Assembly (NCBI GenBank): GCA_024803745.1 | Contig: JANJXV010000024.1 | Span: 6,170,106 to 6,234,105, forward strand | DNA from: Megascapheus bottae | Lineage: Eukaryota; Chordata; Mammalia; Rodentia; Geomyidae | DNA length: 64,000 bases | Reading direction: 5' to 3' | Notes under the pieces: generated by a model | The model's input: only the letters and a program-made list of their open reading frames with translations | Databases searched by the model: none | Told to the model about the DNA's origin: nothing | Part shown: positions 25,530-38,309 of the stretch, piece after piece | How positions within the stretch are numbered: position 1 is the stretch's first letter | How the letters are laid out: every line of letters begins with the position of its first letter | Program-made: the position numbers and the translations under genes

Positions 25530-25757
25530 GCCATATCACTTGAGCCACAGCACCACTTCTGGCTTTTTCTGGGATGTGATATGGAGGAATCAAACTCAGG
25601 GCTTCCTGCATGCCAGGCAAGCACTCTAACACTAAGCTATATTCCTGCCACCACCCCCCACTACCATTCTTATGGCCCCTTTACTTTCTTTTCTTTGTGG
25701 ATCATGGGACTTTTACTCTGGGCTAGTGCTTTACCATTTGAGCCACAGAGCCACTCC
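25530..25757 (-). mobile_element. Degraded SINE sequence, ID/Geo-like, tail missing
   Basis: ATCACTTGAGCCACAGCACC and CTTCTGGC match the right half of the dimer in reverse. CAAACTCAGGGCTTCCTGCA and GCAAGCACTCTAACACTAAG match the left half. A second, more diverged stretch with TGAGCCACAGAGCCACTCCC follows at about 25690-25757, perhaps another monomer. No poly-A end is visible. Confidence 0.65.
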
Positions 25758-26152
25758 CTTTTCTTTACTAAAAAATAATGTTAACAGTTTTTCATTGTTC
25801 TATTCCTATGTACCTGTATAGAACACTGTTGATTTGTAGATGTGCTTCATCCTGTCTTTTTTTTCTTTCCCACTTGTATTCACTCCAAACAAAACCGTTT
25901 ATTTATTTTATTCTTTCCCTCCACACTTTTCTCAGTATGAATACATTGTACTGGGTGATATATCTTTCCCTACATTCCTTGGTCTGCTCATTACTCTGAT
26001 ATTCTCCTTAACCTCACCCTTTCTCAAGCTAATTTCAGCATGTTTCTTTTCCTATTTTTACACAAGCATAACACTGAACACATTAAACATACTGAATGTT
26101 TCCTATATAATTCACCTCAGGTGACATACTTACTTGGGGCAAATGTTTGAAA
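25758..26152. other. Pyrimidine-rich non-coding sequence
   Basis: TTTCTTTTCC-type tracts give two overlapping hydrophobic frames on the plus strand. Composition explains them; it may be an old inverted L1 3' UTR (GATATATCTTTCCCTAC), not assignable. Confidence 0.5.
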
Positions 26153-26167
26153 AAAATTCCTATTCTT

Positions 26168-26709
26168 TTTTTATTCAAATATTTTTTATTGTGATTAATA
26201 GAAGGGTTACATTTTCTTCACCAGATAGAAGGTGCATTACTTCACATACATTGATACCATTTCTCATATCCTGGTCCCCATTTACCTCCTTCCACCCCCA
26301 CCCCTCATCTTGTTGCCTCCCTTCCCTATCCAAGTTCAAATAACCAAATGCACATTTATACAATATATCAGATAACCAGGTGAAATACTGGAACAATATG
26401 AGATAACCAAAGGAAAGCAAAAGAGATGAGAGATAACATAGAACATTAAGGACAACAATCACTCATTATATGGCTATTGTGTCTATATCCTGGAGGTCCT
26501 TTCATTTCAGAAGGGATGACATCTCCCAATTTGTGAGGAAATGGAAAGACTTAGAAAAAAATCATATTAAGTAAAGTAAGCCAGAGTCAAAGGAACATAG
26601 GCTCAGTGGTTTCCCTCATTTGTCATAATCAGTAGAAACCTTGGGCTCTCCTAGCAGAGAATTACAAGAGAGCAAAACCTAGATACATAAGGCCATATAG
26701 AATGATGAG
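26168..26709 (-). mobile_element. Compact twin-primed LINE-1 with perfect 15-bp TSD
   Basis: 26168-26515 is a minus-strand L1 3' end: T-rich tail, 3' UTR complement and ORF2-downstream sequence. 26515-26709 is plus-strand L1 from the RKWKDLEKIILS codons to CCATATAGAATGATG. On the minus strand the inverted 5' piece and the 3' piece are adjacent L1 sequence. AAAATTCCTATTCTT occurs at 26153-26167 and 26710-26724. Confidence 0.92.
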
Positions 26710-26724
26710 AAAATTCCTATTCTT

Positions 26725-28371
26725 AAAGAATTAAGGCCCATTAAACTATTCTTCAGGTAGGTAATTCCTCCACCTTCTTCCTCTGAACAATAAGAAACTG
26801 AGAAACTAAGTTAATCATCCTTTTATCCATTCTACCAGAAAGGCCATTTCTCAGTTGCCTGCAACTATGCTAATATTAACCTAATGATCATTGATAGTCT
26901 TCTACTTGATATAGACAGAGAAAATGGACTGAGTTTCGAGCACTTGGATTACCAGTTCATCTCATAGCCCCTAAAACAGTGGATGCATGGTTTGCTTCAG
27001 TCTACAAAATCATATCCTCCCTCTTTTAAACAGCTCCTCCTATTTCAAAGTCTGGCCTTTCCATTGATATTCTATCTAGCTAATCATTTACATAAAGTTT
27101 AAGTCAAAATATGTATTGGATAATATGTATTAGATATATTGATATGAGTATTGTGTGCAGATCCTGAATGTCTCAACCTCGATTCAGCCCCAAAATGTGG
27201 CAGACTACTGTTTCTTGATCAGAAATGTTTTCTCTCAAATAAATCAGGTTATTTAATTTATTAGCAACTTAATTTTCAACTTCCAAACATCTTTTATCTC
27301 TTACACATTTTCCTTCATATTTAATATTTTCCTTTTATCCAAAATGTGGTTTAATTTTTTCAGTTGATTACAATGTTCATAGTGGCGACAAGAATATAAC
27401 ATTTCTAGTTCTTTCATCTCTTTTTGTCTATGCTTTTATGTATTACATCAATTATTTCAAGAATAATGACAATAAGGAGATAGCACTGGGTACATGGTTC
27501 TATTCTTTACTTAAAACTGTAGAATGAGTGTTCTTTTCTGAAAGTAATCTGCCAACATAAGAAAGTTAAAAAAAAAACACCAAAAGAATTTTCTATTGAC
27601 ATTGTTTTGTTTGAGGATGAGTCTGTGTCGAAATAAAGAATTATTGGTTTAATTTACAGAAGAGATTATTTAGACAAATAGAAGGTATATATTTAGATGC
27701 TTGAAGTACAGTCTCAGGAAATAATTACTACAGTAATAGTTTCATTAAAATAAAAATTAGCTCATTTAATTGAATTACTTTTAATAGCTAATCAATTAAA
27801 AACACTTCCAGAAAGGTTGTGGCATTCGTTGATTTCAAGTAAGATAATTCTCAGAGGGCAGACAACTAATTAACAGCTCCATATTTAAAAGTAAAGATCT
27901 ATGATTGCCGAGATTTATACAATTTCAAGCCTTTTAGCATATTTTTTTAAAAAAATGGAAGATTCCCTACTATCTCCCACAAACCCCCAAAAGAGCAATT
28001 ATTATAGTACTCCAGCTAGATTTTACTTTGTTTCCAAATAATACAGAGCTGGGAAATATAATTTCTAAGTAAAATGTGTTTTAAATTTTATTCCATGGGA
28101 ACTTTTCTGAAAATCACATGAACTATCAATAACATAAAAGTGGAGGCAATTCAAGTTCTCTGAAACAAATCTGAGCCACATACCCCTGAAAAATTAATTG
28201 AAAATGTTGGGTCTCAGTTTTCTGAGCTTTGAAATGAGGTTAGTAATAGTAACTCTTTCTTAGTTATACTAAGAGCTAGTTACTTCAGTCTATACAAAGT
28301 CCTGCAAACAGTGCTTTGAATAGGTGGCATCCAGTAAATATTAGTTGCTCCTACTGGGGAAAAATGATATA
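26725..28371. other. AT-rich non-coding sequence, nothing recognised
   Basis: No repeat body, gene or conserved motif identified. Confidence 0.6.
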
Positions 28372-28387
28372 AGATGAAACAACTCTT

Positions 28388-28695
28388 TTTTCCATATATT
28401 TTTATTGTAATTAATAGAAGGGTCATATATTCACCAGATAGAAGGTGCATTATTTCACATACATTGATAACCTTTCTTGGTCTTGGTCCCCATTTCCCTC
28501 CCCTTACCCCTGCCCCTCATCTTGTTTTCCTCTCTTCCCTATCTGACTTCAAATAACCTAATACGCATATACACAATATATCAGATAACCAAGTGAAATA
28601 CTGTAACAATATGAGATAACCAAGGGACAGCAAAAGAGATGAAAGATAACATAGTATATTAAGGACAACAATCACTCATTATATGGCTTTTGTTT
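28388..28695 (-). mobile_element. LINE-1 3' UTR insertion with TSD, reverse
   Basis: Complement of the L1 3' UTR: ATTGTAATTAATAGAAGGGT, a pyrimidine tract with CCCCTCATCTTG, then AACAATATGAGATAACCAAG and CAATCACTCATTATATGGC. AGATGAAACAACTCTT (28372-28387) and AGATGAAATAACTCTT (28696-28711) differ at one base and mark the ends. Confidence 0.92.
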
Positions 28696-28711
28696 AGATG
28701 AAATAACTCTT

Positions 28712-31667
28712 GATACTATTATTATTCACTTTTGCTCTCTGCCCAGTTGGACATTTTATTTTGGATTTACATATACTGGATAATTTATCATCTAAAGCTA
28801 CAAGTGCAATCCATAATTTCCTTCATGTACTTACCTAGCACTTCTTTCTGAAGAGACAGAATCCTCTTGAGAATCTTTTATTGATTACCTATATCTCAGA
28901 TGGGTGGAAAAATTTTTAAACATACATGAATTCCTGTTGGGTTATTTGGGCTTGTTTGTTTTTCTCTTTGTTGATACATTCTGGGACTTAATTTGGGGGG
29001 AGTGTATATTCTACAATATAAAATGATATGTCCACTCCCCACATACTTTTCTTTTGCCCTGATGTATCTTGAAGATTTTCTCTCTCTTGAGAATCATTGT
29101 CACTGCATACATGTGAAAAATCGTTGGTAACTAAATGATCAATATTCTGTTTGGAAGGAAAATTATCAGCAAACATCCAAAACAGTTCTGGGTGCTCTAT
29201 CTTTAACTCCTCAAATACTGTTATTTTGAATCAGTAGATAAGCTTTAAGAAAGTTTAAAATTGCCTAGCATTTTCCAGGTACAATGAGACTAAAACCTAC
29301 ATGGACAGAGAGAGAAACAGAAACAGAGACATAGTCCATGAGAGGAGAAATAGAAACAAATTATTATGTAAGGAAAAATCATGTAAAGTACATCAGAGGA
29401 CTAAATTACATACACTTGCCTGTCTGTGGATATGTGTCTCTTTTAGTTGCAAATTTTCTGTATTCATGTATGCCAAGTAAGAAAGCCATTCACAGAAAAT
29501 TTATCTTGTTAATCAGTCCATATTTTATAATCAGAATTTTCCCAGTTTGAGTAGCATGCATTAAAATACCAATTGCTTGCCATTAAGAATATTTTAATGA
29601 GAAAAGGTAGAAGTGCCATTTCTCCGATTAATATTTAAGCCAAAATAATCTAAATTTACTTTCAAAATAAGCAAACTTCTATCATCTTGCTGTCATAAAG
29701 GGCTTGTAGACTTCAATGAGATATATTGCTTAAAATAGAAACTGTAATTCCAAGAGGGTATGTTTTAGTAGCAACATTCAAACCCTGTGTTTTCTGAAAC
29801 CCCAAAAACTATATATGTATATGTGTGTGTTACATACGTTATAAACACTTGATTTAGCTAATATATTGACCTGAGGCAAGAGCACTTCATTATAAAACAG
29901 AGATTGAGGACTAGGCATGCCTGTATTCCCTGATACTTTGTTAGTCTAGCCTAGGCAAAAATATTCGAAATCCTACCACAAAAAACAAAGAAATATCACT
30001 TGAATATGTTGTGTTATGCTTGTAATTCCAGCTATCCCTGAAATAGAGATTATGTTCTGAGGAGTCTTCAGCAAAAGCACAAGACCTTATCTAAAATATA
30101 TGTAAATAAGTAAGCAAATACAAGTCTGTAATTATAGGTCCATTGACCCATGGCTGAGCAGTGATATGAGCCAACATGACTAAGTACAACTGTCACTCCT
30201 CAGAAACCAAAGAAAACACAAGCAGAAAGGTCAGAGTTCAAAACACTCCCCATGATGAGGTGATTCTTGGTAGGTTTATAGCAAGATGGAAAGTAATTTC
30301 TCCTTTCTTTTCTGTTTTCTCAGCAATTACATTCTCCACACCAATAGATATAAAATATTTACTCAATATTTCTCAGATAGAATGGGAGACTGTAATTGTA
30401 TTTATGCATCATGGACTTTTCTCCCTAAATGATTGCACTTTTGTAGTGAATGATAAAATGTAAAATGTAGTTGAATGTATTGTGTGATATGATAATAAAA
30501 GAAAATATAACAATGAAAATCCAGACTCAGAAGAACACTGAAATGTAGTATTCAAATAATTGTCTAAAAGGTTTAAGTTGGGTCAATTTATAAATGAATT
30601 ATTTCCTACAAAATTAAAATTATTTTTGAAAAGCAATAATGAAAAAAATGTGTTCCTAAATCCACTGAGGAGATAATTAATCATTAATTGTCTTTTATGT
30701 GAACATGTTTGATTATGAGCATTTTAAATGTGCAAAATATATTATTCAAATATAATTTTTGGTCTCACACTCAGTTTTTACTATCCTTTATATATTATTA
30801 TGTACATTTATTACAGTTAATGTAAAAATAGTGATTACTTTGATAAAATCTAAGGGTTTCTCAGATTACTTAGAAATTCCTGGTTCTGTTGCGATATTCC
30901 ATCAAGAGCATCACATCATTTTATCTGACAGATCTCTGTGTCTTCCTCCTCATCCAGATAATTTCATAGATTTTCTTTTCTGTTACTTTGACAATAGCCA
31001 TAATGTCATGAATGTGTCCACTCATCTCATTTTCATGATGCAGACAACTCAGAATTACTGGTTAAATATTTTATAGACTGTACTTGTATTAAGATCTGTC
31101 TTGTGTGTTTATTTTTCCTATGATATTTGACTAGGATTTTGTAAGAAGGAAAGCAAAATCATAAAGTGAATTTTTCCCAAATTGTGCTAAAATCACAAAG
31201 CTTAACATTAATAACTATAGTTGAGATCATGTTTGTTAGATTTTATTTCACATTGCTACTTTACTCTTCCTACTTTCCAGACTAAAGCCTTTGAAAGTCA
31301 TCTTAGGGGGCCCAGATTTAAGAGTTGGAAGTTATGCTCTAATTTTGCAGGGGCACAATTTGGACACCATATAGTCAGAATTTGCAAATACAATTATTTT
31401 GCACAAACTTATAGTGCATAACTTACAAATATGAGTATGTATTCAGAGATGGCTCGTTAATGATATGATTTTCCTCTACAAATTGTTACAAGCTTATTTT
31501 TCTTTATTAACATTGTCGATTATAATATTTCATTATTTCAAAAGTTGACCTAACATAACATGTTAAGCAGACCTTATTTGAACATGATATACCAAACCTT
31601 TCAAGCATTTTTGGGTTAATATATTAATATTTTACAATATATTTTATGCCTTATCTTTTCTTTTTAT
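28712..31667. other. AT-rich non-coding sequence
   Basis: Apart from possible SINE traces at 29905-30110, nothing recognised. Open frames at 30176-30463 and 30759-31076 on the plus strand have no recognisable domain. Confidence 0.6.
29905..30110 (+). mobile_element. Possible pair of degraded B1-like SINE monomers
   Basis: ACTAGGCATGCCTGTATTCC (about 29911) and, about 105 bases later, TTATGCTTGTAATTCCAGC each resemble the B1/Alu-type phrase for item, colour-free left ends of 7SL-derived repeats. The first is followed by an A-rich stretch. Too diverged to assign firmly. Confidence 0.35.
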
Positions 31668-32178
31668 ATTAAAGAATTTATTAATATTGATTTTTACATC
31701 ATATTTCAAATGACATGTTTAACAAATAAGTATTCAAGAAGGGAATCTCTATATACAATCATTGGCACTTAGATTTTAGAACTTAGTTAAAATTAGGCTG
31801 AGGGTTTGTATGTCATAGATACATATTAATCTATGTAATAAAACATTATATCTATATAGTCATAAATTTTTATGTCTTTGTAGTTGTGTTTCTATTTCCA
31901 ATACCATCTCCATAGCATTGTTATGCAAATATTGAGTTCTCGCTCTTGTACTATTTGGATCTAAAGCCACATATTAAGGATACCATGCACCTTTTGTTCC
32001 TTTGGTCTGGACTTGTCTCATTCAACATGATTCGCTCTACATTCATCCACATCCCTGTGAATGCCATTATTTTCTCTTGTTTGTTGACTATGTAAAATTC
32101 CATTATATATATATATATATCACCTTTTTTTTGTATCCATAGATCTACAGTAGGACATCTGGATTGTTTCCATCGATT
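31668..32178 (-). mobile_element. LINE-1 3' end, older subfamily, reverse, with AT microsatellite
   Basis: Reads in reverse from an AT-rich tail through the 3' UTR (shared with 16130-16580) into ORF2 C-terminal codons (complement of CAATCCAGATGTCCTACTG). An AT repeat lies at 32104-32121. It directly abuts a forward L1 that also contains this 3' region, so this is a separate insertion rather than a simple inversion. Confidence 0.8.
32104..32121. repeat. (AT)n microsatellite inside a reverse L1
   Basis: About nine AT units at the same L1 position as the array at 33730, in a copy of opposite orientation. Confidence 0.95.
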
Positions 32179-33726
32179 GGCTATACCCAGGAGTGGTATG
32201 GTAGGAGTGACTCAATAATCTCCACTCCCAAACTACTAGAATTAATAAACCACTGTAGCAAAGTGGCAGGATACAAAATTAACCTACAAAAGTCAGTATC
32301 CTGCTATGCCAATGATACACAAATGGAAGGTGAAATCAAGAAAATGATCTCATTTGCAGTAGTCCCAAAAGAATAAGATACTTAGGAATTAACTTAACCA
32401 AAGATGTAAAGGAATTATTTGATGAAAACTATGAAAGCCTAATGAAAGGACTTAAAGAGGCTACCAGGAAGTGGAAAGAAATCCCATGCTCATGGGTACG
32501 GAGAACCAATATAGTGAAAATGGCCCTGCTGCCAAAATTGATATACAAATTCAATGCAATCCCCATCAAAATCCCAAAGACATTCTTTATTGAAATAGAA
32601 GATATAATCTAAAGGTTCATATGGAACAAGAAAAGACCTAAAATAGCTAAACAACTCTAGGCAAAAAGAGCAATACAGGTGGTATTACAATACCAGACTT
32701 CAAACTCTACTATAGAGCCATAATAACAAAAATAGCATGGTATTGGCACAAAAATAGACCAGAAGATCAATGAAACAGAATAGAAGATCCAGAAATAGAA
32801 CCACATACCAATAGTCAACTTGTATTTGATAAAGGAGCCAAAGATATACAGTGGAACCAACACAGCCTATTCAATTATTGGTACTGACAAAACTAGGCAG
32901 ACACATGCAGAAAACTAAAAATTGACTCTAGCCTTTTGCCATTCACAAGCATTAACTCAAAATGGATCAAAGACTTCAATATCAGACCGGAAACCTGGAA
33001 ACTGCTACACAATAGATTTGGAGATACACTGGAGCGCATAGGCACAGACAAAAAATTCCTGAACAGAATCCCAAGGTCACAATAGATTGGAGAGAGACTT
33101 GATAAATTGGACTACAAAAAATAAAAAGTTTCTGCACAATAAAAGAATAGCTAATAAAGTTGAAAGACAGGCAACCAGCTGGGAAAAGATATTTACCAAT
33201 AATACATCAGACACATGCTTAGTATTCAGTATCTACAGGGAACTGAAGAAAGTAATCCCTCTCAAACCCAACAAACCAATCAATAAATGGGCAAGAGAAC
33301 TAAAGAGAGACATCAAAAGGAGACATTAAAATGGCAGAAAAGCATATGAGAAAATGCTCATCATAAATGTTCATAAACAAATGCAAATAAAAAACAACCC
33401 TAAGATTCCACCTTACCCCAATTAGAATGGCCAAGATTTTCAACTCAGACAATAACAGATGCTGTTTGGGTTGTGGAAAAAACTGCTGGGGGGATTGTAA
33501 ACTAGTTCATCCACTCTGGAAAGCAGTGTGGAGGTTTCTTAAACAACTGAAAATTGACCTTCCCTACGATTCCGCCATACCACTTCTGGGTATCTATCCT
33601 GAACACCATAACCTAAGATACGATAAGGACACCTCCTCAGCTGTTTATCTCTGCACTATTCACAATAGCCAGGTGATGGAAACAATCCAGATGCCCTACT
33701 GTAGATGAATGGGCACAGAAAATGTG

Positions 33727-33778
<52 letters not shown>

Positions 33779-33985
33779 AAATTCTACATAGCCAACAGAC
33801 AAGATAAAATAATGACATTTTCAGGGATGTGGATGAATGTAGAGCGAATCAAGTTGAGTGAGACAAGTTAAGACCAATGGAACAAAAGGCATATCATATC
33901 CTTATATGTGGCTATTAGATCCAAACAATACAAAAACAAGGACTCAATATTTGCATACCCAATGCTATGGACTTGGTACTGGAAA
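32179..33985 (+). mobile_element. LINE-1, 5' truncated, older subfamily
   Basis: ORF2 begins in the reverse-transcriptase domain (PKLLELINHCSKVAGYKINL) and runs, with many frameshifts and stops, to PYDSAIPLLGIYP at about 33560-33600, then an AT repeat and the 3' UTR with TAGATCCAAACAATACAAAA. The zinc-knuckle region is shortened (GCGKNCWGDCKLVHPLWKAV). It is more diverged than the copies at 21778 and 42043. Confidence 0.87.
33730..33773. repeat. (AT)n microsatellite inside an L1
   Basis: About 22 AT units replace ORF2 C-terminal sequence between GTGGCGC and CAATGAAATTCTACATAG. Confidence 0.98.
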
Positions 33986-34841
33986 AATAAACACAAACTT
34001 TATTTCTTAAGGTAAATATATTATTTAATAGCTTCAATCTTCATACCACTTGTAGAAAATTGGCTTCAATGTCAACCTCATTCAATCATATGTAAGGTTG
34101 TCTGTCTTTAGTTTGCATTTACCAATTTGCGTAACTAATTTTCCATGGGTTAAACATATCAGCAAGCAAACACCAGAACTTTGTACTTGCCATGTCTTAA
34201 TTATTTGTTTCCCTTATTTTTTTATTACCAAAGCACATTATTTTCTCTGCTAGCTACAATCTGTAGAATGAGAGAGCCTGTCAAATAAGGCAGTAGCTCT
34301 GCAGACACAGTGTGCAATCTTATTAGAAAACCTGAACTCTGTTTTGGTTTCTAAGAGGATGTTAACTGCTCACACTGTGTCTACAGTTCCTGCCAAAGAA
34401 CCTGGTCTATTGTAAATTCTTAATAATTTATTGTTGAATGAAAGGATAAATATTCAACAAAATTACCTGGCAAATAATTGGACAGTTATTAACAGTCAAC
34501 TATGAATTATTGCCCAATTCATTGTGTAATTTGACATGCACACCCTAATTGAAGATAATTAGAAGATGCATGTAATGGTGCCCATAACAAATCTGAACTG
34601 ACATACCACCATGTTCTCTCATAGTTTATTATCCTGAGTGAGACACATGGTTAATTTGGATATAGGAGTATACAGAATTCATCTACTAGGAATCTGTGTA
34701 TATGACTAAAAATTGAGTATCCTTTAATAGTGTAAATTTCAACAAGCAAAGAAATTCTGTACCACAGAATATGTATAATTAACTGTAGTCTTAAAATAAT
34801 GAAGAAAATTTGAGTTATTGTAATCCTCTTCATTATTTTAA
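33986..34841. other. AT-rich non-coding sequence, nothing recognised
   Basis: Unique-looking sequence between two L1 copies. Two similar phrases, CTGCAGACACAGTGTGCA and CTCACACTGTGTCTACAG (about 34300 and 34370), form a weak inverted repeat. Confidence 0.55.
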
Positions 34842-35203
34842 GGTCATATAGGATGAGACTAAATGAAATGAGCTCTAGGATATGAAAACAAGAGCTTTAT
34901 CTTGTATGATTGTTGTTCTTAATGTAGTATGTTATTTCTTTTCTCTTTTTTTGCACTTATGGTTAATCTCATATTGTTACTGTATCTGACTTTTTTACTT
35001 GGTATTTTGTATATATGTTCATTTGTTTATTTGAAATAGCAAAGGGAAGGAGGGAAACAAGATGATTGGGAAGGGTGGAGGGAGGGAAATGGGAACAAAA
35101 ACAGGAGAAGGAGTATCAATGTGGGGAAATAATACATCTACTACCTGATTAATGTAACTGTAACCCCTCTATACATTATCCTGACAATTTTTTTAAAAAG
35201 AAT
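34842..35203 (+). mobile_element. LINE-1 3' UTR fragment
   Basis: Begins AGGTCATATAGGATGAGACT, continues with CTAAATGAAATGAGCTCTAG, a GGAAGGAGGGAAACAAG purine tract and AATGTAACTGTAACCCCTC, and ends TACATTATCCTGACAA plus a short T/A tract. Same 3' end type as 8840-9246. Confidence 0.85.
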
Positions 35204-35323
35204 ACTTTCTGGAAATACCTAATAAAAGTTTGTATTCAAACTATCAACAAATTTATTAAATGTAATAAACCCAAAAATTAATCAATTGACACAGGCATAG
35301 AAGAGATATGGATGCTCATTTTA

Positions 35324-35722
35324 TTTATTTTTTCTCTTTTTTCATATATTTTATTGTAATTAATATGAGTTACATTATATTCACCAGATAGAACGTGCAT
35401 TATTTCACAAACATTGATACTCTTTCTTATGTCTTCATCCCCATTTCCCTCCCCCCACCCTCATCCCTCAACTTGTTTTCCCCCTTTCCCTATCCGATGT
35501 AAAATAATCAAATAAGCATATAGAAAATATATCAGGTAACAAGGTAAAATGCTGTAACAATATGAGATAACCAAAGGACAGCAAAAGAAATGAGAGATAA
35601 TATAGTATATTAAGGACAACAATCACTCATTATATGGCTTTTGTTTCTATATCCGGGAGGTCCTTTCATTTAGAGTCATAATATATGGCCTTATGTATCT
35701 AGGTTTTGCTCTATTGTAAATC
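35324..35722 (-). mobile_element. LINE-1 3' UTR insertion with diverged TSD, reverse
   Basis: Same 3' UTR type as 28388, running further 5' to ATGGCCTTATGTATCTAGG. GGATGCTCATTTTA (35310-35323) and GGATGAGCATTTTA (35723-35736) look like a target-site duplication with two mismatches. Confidence 0.86.
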
Positions 35723-35736
35723 GGATGAGCATTTTA

Positions 35737-36369
35737 AACACATGCATTTACATAAAAAGTTACCAAAATGAACCATAGAAAATATCAAAAACATGAAGAA
35801 AATAAATGTATGAAATAATTTAATAATATATGTAATAAAAGAAGCAATACATGTTTAGCACTTTTATTGATTTCAAAAATGCAAGGGGAAGGATGCAATG
35901 TTTTATTATTTACCCATCAGAAAGATTTCCTGAGAAATCTGACATTGCTATGCATTGGTGATAATCTAAAATAATTTGATACTCTTTTCATTGACACAAG
36001 AAGTGCAAATTACTACAGAACTCTTCTGTTTTCTTATGGGTTCAACATATAACTACACTAGGCCACTTCCCTTAAGATTTTGCCCAAGAAAATTGAAAAA
36101 GTATGTCAACATGAAGATTGCTCCATAAATTTTAATAGATTAAAATTGATGAGCAATTCAATTGTCTATAAACTCTTGATTAAATGATGATGTAACTGTT
36201 TCTGTAATCAATATCCTTCAGTGAAAAAAATAATAAATTTAATGTTGCTTATACAGTAAATGAACATATTTTATGATATATATACATAAGACAAAATATT
36301 GGTTTCATAAAATTCTAAAGAAATGACAAGACAATGGATGCTTGTCTTTTAAGATATAAAATATAGCGA
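35737..36369. other. AT-rich non-coding sequence, nothing recognised
   Basis: No repeat or coding signal identified. Confidence 0.6.
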
Positions 36370-36521
36370 ATCCTCAGTAACTCATGCCCATAATCCAAGC
36401 TACTCAGGAGGATAGGATATCAAGGATTACATATTAATCAGTAAAATGCCAGGCTGTAGGCATCACTCAAATTGTAGAATGTCATCTGGAGCAAACAGGA
36501 GGACCCTGAGTGGAAACCTTG

Positions 36522-36524
<3 letters not shown>
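36370..36524 (+). mobile_element. Degraded SINE followed by CA microsatellite
   Basis: ATCCTCAGTAACTCATGCCC then AATCCAAGCTACTCAGGAGG resembles a B1-like left half. GTAGGCATCACTCAAATTG and GACCCTGAGTGGAAACC look like a degraded right half. It runs straight into the CA repeat, which probably grew from its tail. Confidence 0.5.
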
Positions 36525-36562
<38 letters not shown>

Positions 36563-36575
36563 CACAAACACACGT

Positions 36576-36611
<36 letters not shown>
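36525..36611. repeat. (CA)n compound microsatellite
   Basis: Two CA arrays separated by an interruption TGCACAAACACACGTG, following a degraded SINE. Confidence 0.98.
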
Positions 36612-36614
<3 letters not shown>

Positions 36615-37054
36615 GAGAATTTTTTTGATAAAGGAAAATGTCCATGAGAAATCAAAATGGAGTAACTATATTTCTGCATCACAGGGAACAAATGTTTGTT
36701 TTGTATCTCTGTTCAGCTTTCTCAAAATAGTTTCGGCTTTGTTAGACATTAGCCATTCATTATACAACAAAGAAGCCTTAAAGTTTATCACAAAACTATC
36801 AACCTATTTAATTAAACATATCCTAAAGTTTAGGTGGAAATTTTATTCTTGAAACCTTCATAACTCTTGAGTTTAGAAAATATGTCTAATCCAAGAAACC
36901 ACTGCAAATATGACTCAAAAGAAGTGATGCATTAGAAAATTGCATCAATATCACAACAATTCAAAACCCAAAGTTTTTAGAAAACACTATGTGGAAAAAA
37001 ATTAATGTGTGGATAAGATTAGAGAAGATGGAGAAGGATGGAAATGGCGACATT

Positions 37055-37320
37055 AATCAAGATACTTTGTACTCAGCACTCAAGAGCTGTTATCTTCTGC
37101 CAGTAATCTTAACTAATCAGGAGGCTAACATGTGACAATCATGAATTAAAGCCAGCCTGAAATACCTGAAATAATACCTGAAGATAATATCCACAATTTA
37201 ACACCTAAAATCAAAATTAGAGTGATGGCTCAACTGGTAGAATATTAACAATGAGAATAAAAGCTCGGGAACAACCTCCAGGCATGAATTCAAGCCCCAG
37301 GAGAATCACATACATTAAAA
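37055..37320 (+). mobile_element. Old dimeric SINE remnant, B1-like/Geo-like
   Basis: CCAGTAATCTTAACTAATCAGG then GGAGGCTAAC, AAAGCCAGCCTGAAATAC, and a right part with GTGATGGCTCAACTGGTAG and ATTCAAGCCCCAGGAG follow the same order as the better copies, with heavy divergence and an internal insertion. Confidence 0.55.
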
Positions 37321-37332
37321 AATTCAATTGAA

Positions 37333-37965
37333 TATGACCAAGTGAAAATTGTCTGTCTTTTTATCTTTTGGATTTATTTGTAGACTTATAGGCATATTTT
37401 AGTTATTTCAATTGTGGGAAACCACGAAGCTTATGTTTATTTGGCTTACTTCGCTTGCTCCTTATAAATGGAGCAATGTCATTATTTTCTGAAGGGAGCA
37501 TAGAATTCCACTGGGTATATATACCACATTTTCTTGCTTTTTTCACTGGGAGGTATTTGGATTGTTTCCTTATCTTGGCTATGGCAAACAACACTCCAAT
37601 AAACATGATTGTGATGATGGCTTTAATGCAGAATGGTTTGTCCTCTGTTGGATATATGCTCAGCAGTGGGATTGCTGGGTCATAGGAAAGCTCTATGTTT
37701 AGTTTTCTGAGAAACCATTATAATGATTGAACAAGTTTACATACCCACCAAAGTGCAGTATCATTCCTTTTTGAAGCATCCCTACCAAAGTCTGTTATTG
37801 TTGATAATGCCCATTCCAATTGGACTGAGTTTGGATCTCAGTGTTGTCTTGATTTGCATTTATTTTATGGCAAAGATGTTAAATATCTCTTTTTTAAATC
37901 TATTGGCCATTCTATTTCTTCATTGAAGTCTCTCTTTAAGTCTTTAGCCCATTTTTAAGGTTTAT
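37333..37965 (-). mobile_element. LINE-1 ORF2 C-terminal fragment, reverse
   Basis: The minus strand carries MFIGVLFAIAKIRKQSKY, YTQWNSMLPSENNDIAPFI and, further 5', complements of CCTATGACCCAGCAATCCC, GGTATGTAAACTTG and L1 codons for ICHKINANQDNTEIQ-like sequence. Frameshifts and stops are frequent. The usual 3' UTR is absent or unrecognisable. Confidence 0.78.
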
Positions 37966-38309
37966 TTTTTTTTCTAGGTCGGTAATTTTAGTTTCACACA
38001 GTGAAACTAAAGAAATATATTCTTAGGAAAAGATCACAAGACTATATAACTTTGTGAACATGATCATATAAATTGATGCTTATTGAAATGAACTACAAAA
38101 ATGGGAAGCAAGCAGTTTTCTTTCTTTTTTACTTCTTTTGTTTTCCTTTTGACAATGTTTTTGTTATCTGTACTCTTTGTCTTGTATGCAAGTTTCTCTG
38201 ATTTGGGAAAGGGAAAGAAAGCCAGAGATGGTAGGCCAAAGGGAGAACTAATTAAGCAGTGGCATTCATAAAACACTATGTTGGAAATGAACTGTAAAAC
38301 CTGGGGGGA

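Noticed and set aside
36525..36611. Regularly spaced repeats suggesting a CRISPR-like array
   Set aside because: Simple dinucleotide repeat in a rodent genome, with no spacer structure.
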